Part shown: in pieces, positions 45,050 through 55,041 of the stretch
Layout: every line of letters starts with the position of its first letter
Position numbering within the stretch: the stretch's first letter is position 1
Origin: Noviherbaspirillum autotrophicum
GTDB taxonomy: Bacteria > Pseudomonadota > Gammaproteobacteria > Burkholderiales > Burkholderiaceae_D
Direction of reading: 5' to 3'
DNA: 64,000 bases
Assembly: GCF_000818395.1 (NCBI RefSeq)
Contig: NZ_JWJG01000028.1
Span: forward strand, 4,976,615-5,040,614
Made by a program: the position numbers and the translations under genes
The notes under the pieces: generated by a model
What the model saw: the letters and a program-made list of their open reading frames with translations, nothing else
What the model was told of the DNA's origin: nothing
The model's database searches: none

Positions 45050-46552
45050 TCAGCCGCCCGCGAACTGTTCGCGCAACACATTCTTTTGTACCTTGCCCAT
45101 CGCATTGCGCGGCAGGTCCGGCACGAAGTGCACGCGCTTGGGCACCTTGAAATTGGCAATGCGCTCCTTCAGGTAGGCAAGCATGTCGGCTTCGGACAAG
45201 GTCGAATCGGGCTGCACGACCACGACGGCCGTGACCGCTTCGCCGAAGTCCGGGTGCGGCACGCCGACCACCGCCGATTCGACCACGCTGTCGATGTCGT
45301 CGATGACCGCTTCGATTTCCTTCGGATAGACGTTGTAGCCGCCGGTGATGATCAGGTCCTTGCTGCGCCCGACGATGCTCAGATAGCCCTGGACGTCGAA
45401 CTTGCCCACGTCGCCGGTCTTGAAATAGCCGTCCTGCGTGAATTCCTCGGCAGTCTTTTCCGGCATGTCCCAGTAACCCTTGAACACGTTCGGTCCCTTG
45501 ACCTGGATGTCGCCGATTTCCTCCGGCGCGCACAATGCGCCGCCGCTTTTGACCACGCGCACCGACACGCCCGGCAAAGGCAGGCCGACGGTACCGCCGA
45601 TGCGTTCGCCGTCGTATGGATTGGACGTCAGCATCGTCGTTTCGCTCATGCCATAGCGCTCGAGTATCGTGTGCCCGGTGCGCTGCGCGAACTCGCTGAA
45701 GGTGTCGGTCAACAGCGGCGCCGAACCCGAAACGAACAGCCGCATGCCGGCGCAGGCATCGCGACCGAATTGCGGCTCGGCCAGCAGTCGCACATAGTAG
45801 GTCGGCACGCCCATGAACACGGTCGCGCGCGGCAGCAGGCGGATCACATCGGCGCTGTCGAACTTCGGCAGGAAGATCATCTTGCTGCCGTTGAGAAGCG
45901 CGCCGTGTGATGCGACGAACAGGCCATGCACATGAAACAGCGGCAGCGCATGCAGCAGGACATCGCCCGCCTGCCAGCGCCACGCGTCGTGCAGTACCTC
46001 GGCGTTCGAGGCCAGGTTGCGGTGCGTGAGCATGGCGCCCTTGCTGCGCCCGGTGGTGCCGGAGGTGTAGAGAATGGCGGCGAGGTCGTCCGGATCCTTG
46101 TCAACGGTGGCGAAGCTGTTCGACTGGTGGGTTGCGCGCACCAGCAGCGAGCCGCTGCGGTCGTCGCCGAGCGTAAATACGTGCCTGGCGCCGCCGGCGA
46201 ATGCGATCTGGGACACCCAGCCGAAGTTTTGCGGCGCGCACACCACGACGGACGGCTTGGCATCGTCGATGAAGTAGCGCATCTCGGCCGCGCGGTAGGC
46301 GGTATTGAGCGGCAGGTAGACGAAGCCGGCGCGGATGGTCGCCAGATAGAGCATCAGCGCTTCCGGCGACTTGTCGACCTGGGCGGCGATGCGCGCGCCC
46401 GGCGGCAGGTCCAGTCCGGCCAGCAGGTTGGCGATCTTTGCGGTCGCGCGGTCGAGGTCGTTCCAGGAGTAGTACAGGCCGTCGTGCGTTTCGATGCTGC
46501 ATGCGGTCCGGTCCTGCGGAAAGCGCACTTCGAACAGGGTGTACAGGTTCAT
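45050..46552 (-). CDS. matB: Malonyl-CoA synthetase (AMP-forming)
   Basis: 500 aa acyl-CoA synthetase: malonate + ATP + CoA to malonyl-CoA. P-loop-like motif LYTSGTTGRSKGAML, RYGMSETTML, the hinge motif YFKTGDVGKFD and the catalytic Lys in PRNAMGKVQKN. The start MNLYTLFEVRFPQDRTACSI matches MatB-type proteins. ATG 46552 follows the enoyl-CoA hydratase stop by two bases, so the two are co-translated. A longer frame to 47044 is only open across that gene. Confidence 0.85.
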   Translation of the reverse strand: MNLYTLFEVRFPQDRTACSIETHDGLYYSWNDLDRATAKIANLLAGLDLPPGARIAAQVDKSPEALMLYLATIRAGFVYLPLNTAYRAAEMRYFIDDAKPSVVVCAPQNFGWVSQIAFAGGARHVFTLGDDRSGSLLVRATHQSNSFATVDKDPDDLAAILYTSGTTGRSKGAMLTHRNLASNAEVLHDAWRWQAGDVLLHALPLFHVHGLFVASHGALLNGSKMIFLPKFDSADVIRLLPRATVFMGVPTYYVRLLAEPQFGRDACAGMRLFVSGSAPLLTDTFSEFAQRTGHTILERYGMSETTMLTSNPYDGERIGGTVGLPLPGVSVRVVKSGGALCAPEEIGDIQVKGPNVFKGYWDMPEKTAEEFTQDGYFKTGDVGKFDVQGYLSIVGRSKDLIITGGYNVYPKEIEAVIDDIDSVVESAVVGVPHPDFGEAVTAVVVVQPDSTLSEADMLAYLKERIANFKVPKRVHFVPDLPRNAMGKVQKNVLREQFAGG

Positions 46553-46554
46553 TG

Positions 46555-47328
46555 CTATTTTCCCGAGAAAACAGGTTTGCGCTTGCTGAGAAAAGTCTGC
46601 ACGCCTTCGCGGTAATCCTGCGACGCAAGGAAGGCGAATGCTTCCTGCAGTTCCTGTTCGGTCAACGGCTCGGACACCGGGGCCAGGCGCCGTATCAACT
46701 GCTTGTTCATGCGCGCGGCCAGCGGCGCACCCTGCGCAATGCGTTGCGCGGTCCTGCGCGCTTCCGCAGGAACATCGTCCACTATACGGTTGAGCAGCCC
46801 CTTGTCCTTTGCCTCGGCCGCATCGAATACCCGGCCTTCGAGCAGGATTTCCAGCGCCACCGCCTTGCCGACCAGTTGCAGCAGGTATTGCAGTTCGCCC
46901 GGCGCCAGCGGAAACCCCAGGCGGTTGATCGGAATGCCGAAGCGTGCGCCGGGCGCAGCAATGCGGATGTCGCACGCACTGGCGATTTCGAGCCCGCCGC
47001 CGACGCATACGCCTTCGATGGCGGCGATGGTCGGATGCCGGCATTGCGAAATCGCTGCCAGTGCCTGCGCAATGGTTTCGGTGTGATAACGCATGCCTTG
47101 CGCCATCGTATTGCGCACGGAGGAGAATTCCTCGACGTCGGCGCCTGCCGCGAAGTTATGCTCGTCGCCGCACACGATCACGCAGCGCAGCGATTCATCC
47201 TCTGACAGCGCGGTGAAAATACGCGTCAGCGCATTCCACATCGCCACGTTGATTGCGTTGAGCTTGCGCGGATTGGACAGCGTGACCGTGGCGACGACGT
47301 CCTTCTTTTCCAGTCGAATTTCTGCCAT
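46555..47328 (-). CDS. Enoyl-CoA hydratase/isomerase family protein
   Basis: 257 aa crotonase fold: NPRKLNAIN, the oxyanion-hole strands HNFAAGADVEEF and IEGVCVGGGLEIASACD, and FGIPINRLGFPLAPGE. The Glu pair of true hydratases is not clear, so it could be a decarboxylase or isomerase of malonyl/methylmalonyl-type esters, which would fit the neighbouring matB. Start six bases downstream of the lgt stop codon, so part of the lgt-ech-matB operon. Confidence 0.85.
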   Translation of the reverse strand: MAEIRLEKKDVVATVTLSNPRKLNAINVAMWNALTRIFTALSEDESLRCVIVCGDEHNFAAGADVEEFSSVRNTMAQGMRYHTETIAQALAAISQCRHPTIAAIEGVCVGGGLEIASACDIRIAAPGARFGIPINRLGFPLAPGELQYLLQLVGKAVALEILLEGRVFDAAEAKDKGLLNRIVDDVPAEARRTAQRIAQGAPLAARMNKQLIRRLAPVSEPLTEQELQEAFAFLASQDYREGVQTFLSKRKPVFSGK

Positions 47329-47334
47329 GGGAAC

Positions 47335-48147
47335 CTACGCGCGGGTGGCGGAATTGCGGTGCATCCTGTAGGTGACGAACAGCGCTGCGGCGCCGAAGAC
47401 GATCATCGGCAGCGACAGCATCTGGCCGGCCGAGATCGTGATCCCGGCAAACGTCACTTCATAGTCGGGAGTGCGGAAATACTCGGTGAAGAAGCGCGCC
47501 ATCCCGTACAGCATCACGAACATCGCGCCGACCGCGAGCGGCGGGCGCGGCTTGCGCGCATAAATCCATAGGATGACGAACAACAGGACGCCGTCGACCA
47601 GGGCCTGGTAAATCGGCGACGGATGGCGCGGCAGGTTGTCGACGTTGGGCCAGATCATTGCCCATGGCAGCGACGGGTCGGCCACGCGGCCCGGCAGCTC
47701 GGCATTGATGAAATTGCCGATGCGCCCGGCCGCATACCCGAGCGGCACCATCGGGGCAATGAAATCGTACACATCGACCAGGCGCCGTCCCGCCTTGCGC
47801 GCCCACAACCACATCGCTAGCATCACACCGAGGAAGCCGCCATGGAAGGACATGCCGCCTTTCCAGACCGCGAAGATTTCCAGCGGATTGGAGAAATAAT
47901 AGGCCGGGTTGTAGAACAGGACTTCGCCCAGTCGCCCGCCGATCACCACGCCAAGCACGCCATAGAACAGCATGTCGTCCAGATGTTCGGCCTTCCATCC
48001 GGCCGCCGCCATATGCGGCTGGCGCGCCCGCACACGCCCCAGCAATAGGAACTGGATGAACGCCACCAGGTACATCAGGCCGTACCAGTGCACCTTGATC
48101 GGGCCGAGCGTGATCGCAATCGGGTTCGGTAAGGGATGAACTAACAT
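47335..48147 (-). CDS. lgt: Prolipoprotein diacylglyceryl transferase
   Basis: 270 aa, seven membrane segments. Transfers diacylglycerol from phosphatidylglycerol to the lipobox Cys of prolipoproteins. Signature [14 protein letters not shown] and the conserved FHGGFLG with its essential His are present, as is HWYGLMY near the N-terminus. First of three minus-strand genes; starts directly at the LysR gene's stop, so may be co-transcribed with it. Confidence 0.96.
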   Translation of the reverse strand: MLVHPLPNPIAITLGPIKVHWYGLMYLVAFIQFLLLGRVRARQPHMAAAGWKAEHLDDMLFYGVLGVVIGGRLGEVLFYNPAYYFSNPLEIFAVWKGGMSFHGGFLGVMLAMWLWARKAGRRLVDVYDFIAPMVPLGYAAGRIGNFINAELPGRVADPSLPWAMIWPNVDNLPRHPSPIYQALVDGVLLFVILWIYARKPRPPLAVGAMFVMLYGMARFFTEYFRTPDYEVTFAGITISAGQMLSLPMIVFGAAALFVTYRMHRNSATRA

Positions 48148-49044
48148 CTATTTTTTCTTTCGCATAAGTTCGAGAAAGCTGCGCAATACCGGCGATATGT
48201 TATCGCGGCGCCAGGCCAGGCCGGTTTCGACGTGCAGCGTCTTGTCCGCAAGCGCCTTGTATTCGACGCCGGGGCGTTTTAAATTCGACACCGATTGTGG
48301 CACAAGTGCGACGCCCATACCCGCCGACACCAGACCGACGATAGTTTGCATCTGGATCGCTTCCTGTCCGATGCGGGGTGTCAAGCCTGCATCGCGAAAG
48401 CAGCCGAGAATCGCGTCATGGAATGCGGGCGCGATACGGCGCGGAAAAATGATCAGCGGCATATCGGCAACCGCTTTCAGCGTCGCGCTGCTTTTGCCGC
48501 GCAATGCCCGGGTTCCTTGTGGCGCGGCCAGCACCAGCGCTTCCGACAGCACCGTCATGTAGTCCAGTTCGGCGCGCGCCTTGTCATGCAGCGGCGGGAT
48601 CAGCAAGCCGGCATCGATTCTGCCCTGCATCAAGTCGTCAATTTGCACATCGGTCGTCGCTTCGCGCAGCTCGATCTGGACTTTCGGATAATGCTCGCGG
48701 AACTCGCGCAGCAGTGGCGGCAGCACGCTGTAGTCGGCAGTCGACACGAAGGACAGCGACAGCATTCCCGACTCGCCCGATGCCGCGCGCCGCGCCAGAT
48801 CGGGCAGGGCACCCGCCTGTTGCAGGATACGGCGCGCTTCCGGCAATAAGGCCGCACCGGCCGGCGTGAGCGTGACGCTGCGCTTGGTGCGACTGAAAAG
48901 CGGCGTGCCAAGCGTGGCTTCCAGCGCCTGGATCGTCTGTGACAGGGGGGGTTGGGTCATGTGCAGGCGCGCGGCAGCGCGGCCGAAATGATTCTCTTCG
49001 GCCACGGCGACGAAATAGCGCAATTGCCGCAATTCAATACTCAT
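48148..49044 (-). CDS. LysR-family transcriptional regulator
   Basis: 298 aa. N-terminal winged helix (ELRQLRYFVAVAEENHFGRA, AARLHMTQPPLSQTIQALE) and a C-terminal effector-binding domain. ATG 49044 is preferred over a TTG six bases upstream. Divergent from ilvD with 141 bases between, so it may regulate ilvD or itself; ligand unknown. Confidence 0.92.
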   Translation of the reverse strand: MSIELRQLRYFVAVAEENHFGRAAARLHMTQPPLSQTIQALEATLGTPLFSRTKRSVTLTPAGAALLPEARRILQQAGALPDLARRAASGESGMLSLSFVSTADYSVLPPLLREFREHYPKVQIELREATTDVQIDDLMQGRIDAGLLIPPLHDKARAELDYMTVLSEALVLAAPQGTRALRGKSSATLKAVADMPLIIFPRRIAPAFHDAILGCFRDAGLTPRIGQEAIQMQTIVGLVSAGMGVALVPQSVSNLKRPGVEYKALADKTLHVETGLAWRRDNISPVLRSFLELMRKKK

Positions 49045-49185
49045 ATGCAAATCGACTTAATAGGGAATGAATCATATATTTGACACGCGGCTAGGTGCAA
49101 GGCACTCTAGGCGTTTTTGCCCCCTTCGGGGCGAATTTCGCCCATTCGTAGCGCCGCTTCAATCAACAGTTCGGAGACCCACCTC

Positions 49186-51060
49186 ATGCCGCAATACCGT
49201 TCCTATACCACCACCCATGGCCGCAATATGGCCGGCGCGCGCGCGCTCTGGCGCGCTACCGGCATGAAAGACGGCGACTTCAACAAGCCGATCATTGCGG
49301 TGGTCAATTCCTTCACCCAGTTCGTGCCGGGCCATGTGCACCTGAAGGATATGGGGCAGCTGGTGGCGCGCGAGATCGAGGCGGCCGGCGGCGTGGCGAA
49401 GGAATTCAACACGATCGCAGTCGACGACGGGATCGCCATGGGCCACGGCGGCATGCTGTATTCGCTGCCGTCGCGCGAGCTGATCGCCGACTCGGTCGAA
49501 TACATGGTCAATGCGCACTGCGCCGACGCGATGGTGTGCATCTCCAACTGCGACAAGATCACCCCCGGCATGCTGATGGCCGCGATGCGCCTGAACATCC
49601 CGGCCGTATTTGTGTCCGGCGGCCCGATGGAAGCGGGCAAGGTAATCGAGGCGCTGCACGGCAAGCAGGAAGGTTCGCAAAAGATCATCAAGGTCGACTT
49701 GATCGACGCGATGATCCAGGCGGGCGACCCGACTGTCTCTGACGAACAGGTGGCAAACATCGAACGTTCCGCCTGCCCGACCTGCGGCTCATGCTCCGGC
49801 ATGTTCACCGCCAACTCGATGAACTGCCTGACCGAGGCGCTCGGCTTGTCGTTGCCGGGCAACGGCACGATCGTTGCGACCCACGCCGACCGCAAGCAGC
49901 TGTTCCTGCGCGCCGGCCGCCTGGTGGTGGAGATTGCCAAGCGCTATTACGAGCAGGACGACGCTTCCGTCCTGCCGCGCAATATCGCGACCAAGGCCGC
50001 ATTTGAAAACGCGATGGCGCTGGACGTATCGATGGGCGGCTCAACCAACACGGTGCTGCACCTCTTGGCCGCCGCGCAGGAAGCGGGCGTGTCGTTCACG
50101 ATGGCAGACATCGACCGTATTTCGCGCAAGGTGCCGTGCCTGTGCAAGGTCGCGCCGGCGACCCAGGATTACCACATCGAAGACGTGCACCGCGCCGGTG
50201 GCATCGTCGGCATCCTGGGCGAGCTGGACCGCGCCGGCCTGCTCGACACCAGCGTGCCGACCGTCCACAGCAAGACGCTGGGCGACGCGATTGCCGCCAA
50301 CGACATCATGCGCACCGAGGACCCGGCAGTGCGCCAGCGCTTCCTGGCAGCGCCGGGAGGCGTGCCGACGCAGACGGCGTTCTCGCAGGACAAACGCTTC
50401 GACAAGCTCGACAACGACCGCGCACACGGCTGCATCCGCGACAAGGAGCATGCGTATTCCAAGGACGGCGGCCTGGCGGTCCTGTACGGCAATCTGGCGG
50501 AAAACGGTTGCATCGTGAAGACCGCTGGCGTCGATGAAAGCATTCTCAAGTTCACCGGCACCGCGCGCGTGTTCGAGAGCCAGGACGATGCGGTGGATGC
50601 GATCCTGGGTGACGTCGTGAAAGAAGGCGACGTGATTATCATTCGCTACGAAGGTCCGAAGGGTGGCCCGGGCATGCAGGAAATGCTGTACCCGACCTCG
50701 TACATCAAGTCCAAGGGCCTGGGCAAGAGCTGCGCGCTGTTTACCGACGGCCGCTTCTCGGGTGGCTCGTCCGGGCTCGTGATCGGTCACGCTTCGCCGG
50801 AAGCAGCGGAAGGCGGCACCATCGGCCTGGTGGAAGACGGCGACACGATCGAGATCGACATCCCCGAGCGCCGCATGCACCTGAAGGTGAGCGATGAGGA
50901 ACTGGCGCGGCGCCGCGCGGCGATGGAAGCCAAGGGCGACAAGGCATGGAAGCCGGCGAACCGGCAACGCGTGGTGTCGCAGGCGCTGCAGGCCTATGCT
51001 GCCCTGGCCACATCCGCCGATCGCGGCGCGGTGCGCGACCTGTCGCAGCTGAAGCGATAA
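49186..51060 (+). CDS. ilvD: Dihydroxy-acid dehydratase
   Basis: 624 aa. Dehydrates 2,3-dihydroxy-3-methyl(iso)valerate to the 2-oxo acids of valine, leucine and isoleucine synthesis. Iron-sulfur ligands lie in [10 protein letters not shown] (Cys122) and [10 protein letters not shown] (Cys197-203); the sequence follows the E. coli-type long enzyme closely ([32 protein letters not shown]). GGAGACCCACCTC precedes ATG 49186. The frame is open further upstream to 49117, but without a ribosome site. Confidence 0.97.
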   Translation: MPQYRSYTTTHGRNMAGARALWRATGMKDGDFNKPIIAVVNSFTQFVPGHVHLKDMGQLVAREIEAAGGVAKEFNTIAVDDGIAMGHGGMLYSLPSRELIADSVEYMVNAHCADAMVCISNCDKITPGMLMAAMRLNIPAVFVSGGPMEAGKVIEALHGKQEGSQKIIKVDLIDAMIQAGDPTVSDEQVANIERSACPTCGSCSGMFTANSMNCLTEALGLSLPGNGTIVATHADRKQLFLRAGRLVVEIAKRYYEQDDASVLPRNIATKAAFENAMALDVSMGGSTNTVLHLLAAAQEAGVSFTMADIDRISRKVPCLCKVAPATQDYHIEDVHRAGGIVGILGELDRAGLLDTSVPTVHSKTLGDAIAANDIMRTEDPAVRQRFLAAPGGVPTQTAFSQDKRFDKLDNDRAHGCIRDKEHAYSKDGGLAVLYGNLAENGCIVKTAGVDESILKFTGTARVFESQDDAVDAILGDVVKEGDVIIIRYEGPKGGPGMQEMLYPTSYIKSKGLGKSCALFTDGRFSGGSSGLVIGHASPEAAEGGTIGLVEDGDTIEIDIPERRMHLKVSDEELARRRAAMEAKGDKAWKPANRQRVVSQALQAYAALATSADRGAVRDLSQLKR

Positions 51061-51076
51061 GCGGCAGCGATGAAAG

Positions 51077-51107
51077 AAAAAGGGCGGTGAATCCACCGCC
51101 CTTTTTT
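51077..51107. terminator. Bidirectional terminator between ilvD and the Trp-rich gene
   Basis: Stem AAAAAGGGCGGTG / CACCGCCCTTTTT with loop AATC, 16 bases after the ilvD stop; A and T runs on both sides let it work in both directions. Confidence 0.85.
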
Positions 51108-51324
51108 ATTTCTCGAAAGTCTTCTTTACCCGTTCCTGCCGGGCTTTCTCCAGCTGCTCGTGCGCCTTGCGCTTGTCCAGCCCGAAGGCCCGTTCGATGA
51201 ATTCGAACCAGACGAACGCGGCGCCGAACAAGCCGACGATCCACCACCATGATAAATCGGCGAATGGTCCGACCTCGAAGTAGCGCAGGGCGGATAGTGC
51301 AATTATGATAATGATGAGTGGCAT
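51106..51324 (-). CDS. Small Trp-rich membrane protein (TIGR04438 type)
   Basis: 72 aa. MPLIIIIIALSALRYFEVGP, then DLSWWWIVGLFGAAFVWFEF and a basic tail DKRKAHEQLEKARQERVKK: two membrane helices with a Trp cluster. A conserved small protein of Burkholderiales with unknown role. ATG 51324 starts the conserved text; the frame continues to 51384 but that part is not conserved. Confidence 0.8.
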   Translation of the reverse strand: MPLIIIIIALSALRYFEVGPFADLSWWWIVGLFGAAFVWFEFIERAFGLDKRKAHEQLEKARQERVKKTFEK

Positions 51325-51456
51325 GTCGGCGTTGTTTTCTACAAGTTCCCGAAAAAGATTGTACCCCCCAATCGACATCGTCAACCAGTCGTGCTAGCGT
51401 AGCGTTTCTGCAAAATAATAGGAATCGTGGCGCAAGCCATATTTATGGAGAAAGTA

Positions 51457-51765
51457 ATGAAACGTTCTTTGTTGGTATTCCTGGCTGCGGGTGCTCTCGT
51501 GTCCAATGCCGCAATGGCAAACGCCGATCTGGCGAAGGCGAAGAATTGCATGGCTTGCCACGCGGTTGCGAACAAAGTGGTTGGCCCGGCATTCAAGGAT
51601 GTTGCCGCCAAATACGCAGGCCAGAAGGATGCAGAAGACAAGCTGACCCAGAAAGTGCTCAAGGGCGGCAGCGGCGTCTGGGGCCCGGTCCCGATGCCCG
51701 CCAATACCCAAGTCAACGAGGCTGAAGCACGTACCCTCGTGAAGTGGGTGCTGAGCCAGAAGTAA
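51457..51765 (+). CDS. Small class I cytochrome c (c-551/c-552 type)
   Basis: 102 aa, periplasmic electron carrier. Signal peptide MKRSLLVFLAAGALVSNAAM to ANA, haem site CMACH at 31-35, axial Met in PVPMPAN near 77. Start ATG 51457 follows GGAGAAAGTA; two upstream in-frame ATGs lack the signal layout. Followed by a strong terminator. Confidence 0.9.
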   Translation: MKRSLLVFLAAGALVSNAAMANADLAKAKNCMACHAVANKVVGPAFKDVAAKYAGQKDAEDKLTQKVLKGGSGVWGPVPMPANTQVNEAEARTLVKWVLSQK

Positions 51766-51786
51766 TCGCCCGCTGCAGGCGACACG

Positions 51787-51810
51787 AAAAGCGCCCGTCG
51801 GGCGCTTTTT
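51787..51810 (+). terminator. Terminator of the cytochrome c gene
   Basis: Stem AAAAGCGCCC / GGGCGCTTTT with loop GTC and a T run, 22 bases after the stop. Confidence 0.85.
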
Positions 51811-51833
51811 CATTTTGGCTTGGTGCCGAACGA

Positions 51834-51865
51834 AAAAAAGCCCTGGTCAATGACCAGGGCTTTTT
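51834..51865 (-). terminator. Terminator of the binding-protein gene
   Basis: Stem AAGCCCTGGTC / GACCAGGGCTT with loop AAT and A/T runs on both sides, 19 bases beyond the minus-strand stop at 51884; probably works both ways. Confidence 0.8.
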
Positions 51866-51883
51866 GCTTGTCGCGGCGGTGAA

Positions 51884-53032
51884 TTACTTCACGACGGCGA
51901 TTTGCTCGCGCTTGCCACCCTTGTAGGTGTACAGCGTCAGGGTGCCGTTCTTCATGTCGCCCTTGGCGTCGAAGGCGATCGTGCCGGTTACGCCCTTGTA
52001 GTTGGCCTTGGCCAGCTGCGGCAGGTACTTGGCCGGGTCGGCCGAGTCGGCCTTCTTCATGGAATCGGCCATGACCATCACAGCGTCATACACGTACGGC
52101 GCGTAGAGCTGGACGTCGATGCCGAACTTCTTCTTGTACGCTGCGCGGAAATCGTCCATGCTCTTCTTCTGCGCTTCTTCCACGCCGCCGGCTTCGGCGC
52201 ACACGATCTTGCCCGGCTCGCCGATAGCGTCGCCCGCGAGATTGACGAGATTCTCGGTGCAGATGCCATCGCCGCCCATGAACTTGGCGTTGATGCCCAG
52301 TGCCTTCATCTGGCGCAGCATCGGGCCGGCCACGGCATCCATGCCGCCGAAGAACACGACGTCCGGATTCTTAGCCTTGATGGCGGTCAGAATTGCGTTG
52401 AAGTCGGTCGCCTTGTCGTTGGTGTACTGCTGCGCCACCACTTGCACGCCCTTGGCCTTGGCGCCCTTGACGAATTCTTCGGCCACACCCTGACCGTAAG
52501 CGGTGCGGTCGTCGATCACGGCAACCTTCTTCGCCTTCATCTGGTCTGCCGCATAGCGCCCCAGCGTGCCGCCCAGCTGGCCGTCGTTGGCCACCACGCG
52601 GAATGCAGTCTTGAAGCCTTGCTGGGTATACTTCGGGTTGGTCGCGGACGGGGAAATCTGCGGGATGCCGGCGTCGTGGTAGATCTTGGATGCCGGGATG
52701 GTGGTGCCGGAGTTCAGGTGGCCGATCACGCCGTTGACATGGGCGTCGACCAGCTTCTGGGCGGCTGAGGTCGCCTGCTTCGGATCGGCACCGTCGTCTT
52801 CGGCCAGCAGTTCGAACTTGACCTTCTTGCCGCCGAGGGTCACGCCCTTTGCGTTCAATTCGTCGATGGCCATGCGCGCGCCGTTTTCATTATCCTTGCC
52901 CAGATGGGCGATCGCGCCGGAGATCGGGCCGACATGGCCGATCTTGACCACTTGTTCCTGTGCCGATGCAGCGCCTGCGAATACAAAGGCGATCGCGCCA
53001 GCCAACGGAATCATTTTTGTCTTGAACTGCAT
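51884..53032 (-). CDS. Branched-chain amino-acid ABC transporter binding protein (LIV-BP type)
   Basis: 382 aa periplasmic binding protein. Signal peptide MQFKTKMIPLAGAIAFVFAG to ASAQ; then VVKIGHVGPISGAIAHLGKD, HLNSGTTIPAS, YAPYVYDAVM and other motifs of the Leu/Ile/Val receptor family. ATG 53032 is preferred over an upstream in-frame start because it begins the signal peptide. No permease or ATPase genes are adjacent, so it works with components encoded elsewhere. Confidence 0.93.
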   Translation of the reverse strand: MQFKTKMIPLAGAIAFVFAGAASAQEQVVKIGHVGPISGAIAHLGKDNENGARMAIDELNAKGVTLGGKKVKFELLAEDDGADPKQATSAAQKLVDAHVNGVIGHLNSGTTIPASKIYHDAGIPQISPSATNPKYTQQGFKTAFRVVANDGQLGGTLGRYAADQMKAKKVAVIDDRTAYGQGVAEEFVKGAKAKGVQVVAQQYTNDKATDFNAILTAIKAKNPDVVFFGGMDAVAGPMLRQMKALGINAKFMGGDGICTENLVNLAGDAIGEPGKIVCAEAGGVEEAQKKSMDDFRAAYKKKFGIDVQLYAPYVYDAVMVMADSMKKADSADPAKYLPQLAKANYKGVTGTIAFDAKGDMKNGTLTLYTYKGGKREQIAVVK

Positions 53033-53191
53033 AGAATAATTTCTCCTCAGGATTGAAAAGTTACAGGGTTGCTGCAACACTCTTTGAGATCTCTAACCTA
53101 TTCAGATTTCTGAACAGCATGACGGTACAACAGAAAAAAAAGTTCGAAAAGGGCTTTCTAGTCGATTTTTGTAAATTTCTTCATTTTTCAT

Positions 53192-53701
53192 ATGCCTAAA
53201 CTCCATGCACTCGACAAGGTCGACCGCAAGCTGCTCAATCTGCTGCAGAAGGATAACCAGATCCCGACCCGAACCCTGGCGGAGAAAGTGCATATCTCGC
53301 AGCCGACCTGCCTGCGCCGCATGCGCGAGTTGCGCGAAGCGGGCATCATCAGTGCCGATGTGGCGCTGGTGGACCCGTTCGCGCTGGGCTACGGCATGCT
53401 GGCCTTCCTCGAGGTGTCGCTCAACAACCAGTCCGACGAGCATATGCAGGAATTCGAGGCGCGCATGGCAAAGGAGACCGAGGTCATGCAGTGCTACTTC
53501 GTGTCCGGCGAATACGATTACTTCCTCGTAGTGCATGTGATCGACATGGACGCCTACTACCAGTTTGTGCGGCGCGTCATTTCGGGGTCGGGCAATGTGC
53601 GCCACTTCCAGTCGCGCTTCCCGATGAAGCGGGCCAAGTTCGCCACCCGCATCGCCTTCGACGAAAAACTGCCCGAGCTGAACGTGCGCGTGTCGAAGTG
53701 A
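53192..53701 (+). CDS. Lrp/AsnC-family transcriptional regulator
   Basis: 169 aa. N-terminal helix-turn-helix (LDKVDRKLLNLLQKDNQIPT, SQPTCLRRMRELREAGII) and a C-terminal RAM ligand domain (YFVSGEYDYFLVVHV). Lies between the LIV-type receptor gene (divergent) and dadA (convergent); regulation of one or both by an amino acid is plausible (compare DadR of the alanine catabolic system). Confidence 0.92.
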   Translation: MPKLHALDKVDRKLLNLLQKDNQIPTRTLAEKVHISQPTCLRRMRELREAGIISADVALVDPFALGYGMLAFLEVSLNNQSDEHMQEFEARMAKETEVMQCYFVSGEYDYFLVVHVIDMDAYYQFVRRVISGSGNVRHFQSRFPMKRAKFATRIAFDEKLPELNVRVSK

Positions 53702-53721
53702 CGGCGTCTTTTGCCGCGGCC

Positions 53722-55038
53722 TTATATGCGGGCCGTACGGGACGCGGCAGCATGGCTGACTCGCGTGCGCGCCATGCCGGTGAACGCGAAGTCGACCTCG
53801 GGCGTGCGTCCGGAAACGATGTCGGCGATGGCGCGGCCGGAGCCGCAGCCCATGGTCCAGCCGAGCGTGCCGTGGCCGGTATTGAGGAACAGGTTGGCGT
53901 AGCGCGTTTTGCCGATGTAGGGCACGTTGGACGGCGTCAGCGGCCGCAGGCCGGTCCAGTAGGCCGGATTGTCGTAGTCGCAGGCATCCGGAAACAGTTC
54001 GCGCGTGCGGCGCGTGATCGCCTCGCAGCGCACGCTGTTGAGGTCGCGCCCGTAGCCGTTCAGCTCGCAGGTGCCGGCCACCCGCAGGCGGTCGCCCAGG
54101 CGCGAGAACACCAGCTTGTAGCCGTCGTCGGTGAGCGACACGGCGGGCGCGGCGTCACTCCTGACCACGGGATAGGTGGCGGAATACCCTTTGCCGGGAT
54201 AGACCAGCAGTTCGATGCCAAGCGGCTGCAGCAGCGGTACCGAGAAACTGCCCAGCGCCACCACGAAGGCGTCGGCGCGCAGCACCTGGTGGCGTCCCTG
54301 CCCATCGATGACTTCGACGCCGCTGACCGTGGCGGTCGCGCCGGTGCCTTGCGTGAGCAGGCGGGTGATTGAAGTGTTGAAGCGGAACTGTGCGCCGGCT
54401 TGCTGCGCCTTGTGCGCCAGGCCCGTGGTGAACTTGTAGATGTCGCCCGACTCGTCGGTCGCCGTGTAGTCACCGCCAACGATCTTGTCGCGGATCTTCG
54501 CCAGTGCCGGTTCGATCCTCACCACTTCGTCGGCGCCGATCGACTGGCGCGGGCAACCGAGCTCGCGCATCAGTTTTGCCGCCGGCAGCGATGCTTCGAA
54601 ATCCCTGGGATCGGTGTAGAAATGCAGGATGCCGCGCGTCAGATGGTCGTACTGAATGCCGGTTTCGGCGCGCACCGTCTGCAAGACTTGGCGGCTGTAT
54701 TCGGCGATGGCGATGATCTGGCGGATATTGTAGGCGGTGCGGCCTGGCGTGCAATTGCGCAGGAAACTCAATCCCCATTTCCATTGCAGCCATTCGGGGC
54801 GCAGGCGAAACAGCAGGGGGGCGTCTTCCTTGCCGAGCCACTTCAGGATCTTGAAGGGCGCGTGCGGATTGGCCCAGGGCTCGGCGTGCGACACGGAGAT
54901 CTGGCAGCCGTTGGCGAAACTGGTTTCCTGCGCCGGACCGGGCTGTCGTTCCAGCACGGTCACTTCATGGCCATCCTTGGCAAGAAACCAGGCCGAGGCA
55001 GTGCCGATGATGCCCGAGCCTAAGACGATGACTTTCAT
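53722..55038 (-). CDS. dadA: D-amino acid dehydrogenase, small subunit
   Basis: 438 aa flavoprotein that oxidises D-amino acids (chiefly D-alanine) and passes electrons to the respiratory chain. FAD site VLGSGIIGTASAWFLAKDGH with GxGxxG near residue 7, ETSFANGCQISVSHAEPWAN, and the C-terminal TGHGTLGWTMGCGSGRAIAD. Usual length. A DUF2486-type gene ends four bases upstream of its start. Confidence 0.95.
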   Translation of the reverse strand: MKVIVLGSGIIGTASAWFLAKDGHEVTVLERQPGPAQETSFANGCQISVSHAEPWANPHAPFKILKWLGKEDAPLLFRLRPEWLQWKWGLSFLRNCTPGRTAYNIRQIIAIAEYSRQVLQTVRAETGIQYDHLTRGILHFYTDPRDFEASLPAAKLMRELGCPRQSIGADEVVRIEPALAKIRDKIVGGDYTATDESGDIYKFTTGLAHKAQQAGAQFRFNTSITRLLTQGTGATATVSGVEVIDGQGRHQVLRADAFVVALGSFSVPLLQPLGIELLVYPGKGYSATYPVVRSDAAPAVSLTDDGYKLVFSRLGDRLRVAGTCELNGYGRDLNSVRCEAITRRTRELFPDACDYDNPAYWTGLRPLTPSNVPYIGKTRYANLFLNTGHGTLGWTMGCGSGRAIADIVSGRTPEVDFAFTGMARTRVSHAAASRTARI

Positions 55039-55041
55039 TTC

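Noticed and set aside
45050-47044. A longer 664-residue version of the malonyl-CoA synthetase
   Set aside because: The added N-terminal part is out-of-frame reading of the enoyl-CoA hydratase gene; the conserved start MNLYTLFEVRF is at 46552.
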